This document shows, piece after piece, positions 31,980-33,948 of a DNA stretch of 33,948 bases (the stretch's first letter is position 1; each line of letters starts with the position of its first letter). Origin of the DNA: an uncultured Peptococcaceae bacterium (GTDB taxonomy: Bacteria > Bacillota > Dehalobacteriia > UBA4068 > UBA4997); contig CANQPG010000012.1 of NCBI GenBank assembly GCA_947625705.1, positions 1 through 33,948 on the forward strand, written 5' to 3'. Below the pieces are notes generated by a model. It worked only from the letters and a program-made list of their open reading frames with translations, was not told the origin of the DNA and did no database searches. A program made the translations under genes and the position numbers.

Positions 31980-33948
31980 GCGACTTGGAAAATCCCTTTG
32001 GTTATGTGTCCGCCAGCGGCTGGAACTGGGATCTGATCGCCCAGAACTATTACGGCATTTATGACCCCGGCATGCATTATTCCGAGCTTGTGAACACTGC
32101 GGATTATAATAATCATATTGCTGAGATCCAGGCAGAAATCAGCACCAAAACGGCGCTTCCCACCACCGACTATAAGGGTGAAAATGATCCGGAAAGGCTT
32201 GATATCAGTAACGGCTACACCAGCTTCGGCAACAAGATACTGAACGGCCTGTTCAGCGGCAGCACTGCTGTTCGTGTGGCGGCCACTGCCGTGGGCGATC
32301 TGGTCATCAGCAAAACAGTCATTCCCGCCGCAGACAGCAGCACGGACATGACCAGACAGTTTGCTTTTGCCGTCAGCTTCACATATGACCGGCCGGAGAT
32401 CGCGGACAACGAGGAAGGGCGCCCCGTCAACATGATCGGCGACATTGACCTGACGGCGCAGCTTACGGGCGATTATGCCTACGCCATCACCCAGGACGGC
32501 ACGGAGACCGAAACCGGCACCGTCACCATTGCGCCCGAGGAAACGACGCCGGCGGTGACCGATGACACGGTATACCATATCGCCGCCATGACGGCTGACG
32601 GCGGCACGACGCATTTTGACGCCGCTGCCCACAGCCTGAAGCTGGCACATGGCGAAACGATCACCATCAGCGGCCTGCCGCGCGGCACTGCCTATACCGT
32701 CACGGAGGAGAATGTCGCCGGGTATCAGCAGGCAGTTAACGCCGCCGCGATGACCGACGTGCGAGACATCAACGACGTTCTTTATAGCGTCGAACAGCCT
32801 GCTGCAGCCGGTCTGAGCGTGAGGAACACCATCGCCGTGCCGGGGCAGACCGATACTCTGGCCTACACCAACCGCGGCGACAGCGGCGAGTATCCGTACA
32901 CCGTGAACTACCTGGAGTGGAAAGACGGCGCTGCAACAGACACGCCGCTGCGTGACCCCAAGACGGGAGACGCGCAGGCTTACGGCACGGAAATTACCGC
33001 CGAAGCTGAAACAGAAGGCGTCACGATCACCGGCTATAAATATCACGGCGCCGATAAGGACACCCTGCGCATTACCGCTGACGCGGCCAACAACGTGCTG
33101 AACCTGTATTATGAGGTGGACGAAGCTCAGACCCATGAACTTTCCTACACCGTGGAGTATTACAAGGACGGCGTAAAGGTTGAGGACGATACGCAGACCG
33201 AAACCGTGGAGGTGCAGGTGCTGCAAAACACAGTGCCGGTTGATAAAACCAAGATCAACACCACCGACAAATACGCCGGTTATCGTTTCGACCCTGAAAC
33301 AACAGGGGAGGTTCCCAATACGGTTGAAGACGGCGCTGTTATCAGCATTTACTACGTCACAGACGATGGGCAGACGAAAAACCTTACCTATACCGTCGAG
33401 TATTACAAAGACGGCGCCAGGATAGACGCCGATACCAGGACAAAAACAATATCGGTGCAGGTGCTGCAGCCCGACACTTTGACCGTAGAGCCGGCACATA
33501 TCAACATCACTGATATGTACTACGGTTATACATGCAGCAGCTATACATTAAATGACGAAGCTTTAACGGCAATACCGGCAGAAGTTGCAACCGGAGCTGT
33601 TATCAAAATCTACTATATAATAGACGAGGATAACCGGAAAGACATTTCCTATACCGTCAACTATTACAAGGACGGCGAATTGGCGGCGGCCGACACGCAG
33701 ACCGAAACCGTTTCGGTTCAGGTGCTGCAAAACACAGCGGAAGTTGATAAAACCAAGATCAACATCACCGACAAGTACACCGGCTATAAATGCACCACTC
33801 TCGCGGCGGATATCCCGGACATGATCGCCGACGGCGGCGTTATCAACGTGTATTACGTCAAAGACGACGGACAGACGAAAGCTATTTCCTACACCGTCGA
33901 GTATTACCGGGACGGCGTCAAGGTCACCGGCGACACGCAAACCGTCAC
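31964..33948 (+). CDS. Large surface adhesin, C-terminal piece with MucBP-like repeats (runs off window)
   Basis: From HTNPLSDLENPFGYVSASGW onward the adhesin continues in a third frame, open to the window edge. It contains a FctA/DUF7601-like domain (VISKTVIPAADSS, FAVSFTYDRPE, then TISGLPRGTAYTVTEENVAG). A divergent MucBP-like unit (about 32895-33140) follows, and then repeats of about 80-87 residues beginning SYTVEYYKDG or similar. The repeats are of the MucBP type seen in mucus- or polymer-binding surface proteins. No wall-anchor is visible because the 3' end is outside. The junction with the previous piece fits one lost base near CTTGCCACACCAACCCG. Confidence 0.75.
33143..33948 (+). repeat. 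Tandem MucBP-like coding repeats
   Basis: Units begin at 33143, 33386, 33647 and 33887, with lengths 243, 261 and 240 bp and a partial fourth unit. Units 1 and 3 are close at the protein level (VQVLQNT...VDKTKIN.TDKY.GY); unit 2 is more divergent (VQVLQPDTLTVEPAHINITD). Several stretches are nearly identical at DNA level, such as GTGCAGGTGCTGCA. Confidence 0.85.

Noticed and set aside
33143-33948. CRISPR-like repeat array
   Set aside because: The repeats are 240-261 bp, lie within an open reading frame and encode MucBP-like domains.

Overview
The window looks like a chromosomal segment of a GC-rich Bacillota (Firmicutes). Clostridia is most likely, but the sequence does not fix the genus. 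The main clues are the order DUF5665 protein - lspA - rluD - rarA, a PBSX/XkdK-type myophage module, and a secreted fibro-slime/SpaA-like adhesin of the Gram-positive kind. Shine-Dalgarno sites are strong (GGAGG/GAGGTGA) and several starts are TTG.

Region 1 (1-14398) is the right-hand part of a PBSX-like contractile-tail prophage, all on the + strand. It runs: large terminase (cut by the window edge), portal, a misplaced block of tail genes (hub XkdQ-like, short XkdP-like, DUF2577/XkdR-like, an unrecognised Ala/Glu/Pro-rich protein, XkdN-like chaperone with a -1 frameshift extension), scaffold, major capsid, three head-tail connector/terminator genes, tail sheath (frameshifted), tail tube, XkdS-, XkdT- and XkdU-like baseplate genes, tail fibre, XhlA-like protein, putative holin and an M23 endolysin. 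No recognisable tape-measure protein, integrase or repressor is seen. Because the tail block sits away from its usual place after the tube gene, the element may be a rearranged, defective or unusual phage.

Region 2 (14449-21560) is host housekeeping on the + strand. A good sigma-A promoter precedes the DUF5665 protein, lspA, rluD, rarA and an ApgM-type phosphoglycerate mutase. azlC/azlD (branched-chain amino acid export), a small Met-rich membrane protein and an AI-2E family transporter follow. The gaps hold terminators and two copies, in opposite orientation, of a dispersed palindromic repeat, plus a second long imperfect inverted repeat.

Region 3 (21865-26917) is on the - strand. It holds a three-gene ABC operon (ATPase, CARDB-like exported accessory protein, MacB/FtsX-type permease) and a YitT-family membrane protein with its own promoter.

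Region 4 (27022-33948) is the most interesting part. A complete tyrosine recombinase ends one base before a 19-bp repeat, and a perfect inverted copy lies 235 bp further on. Each copy is itself a core-site-like dyad. The enclosed segment carries a promoter-like sequence now pointing left, away from the downstream genes, and a terminator-like hairpin pointing right. Downstream lie a triple zinc-ribbon protein and a very large secreted adhesin (fibro-slime, SpaA-like and MucBP-like repeat regions), the adhesin in three pieces separated by two apparent single-base losses. I interpret this as a phase-variable promoter switch, currently OFF, for a two-gene surface-adhesin operon. The adhesin runs off the right edge.
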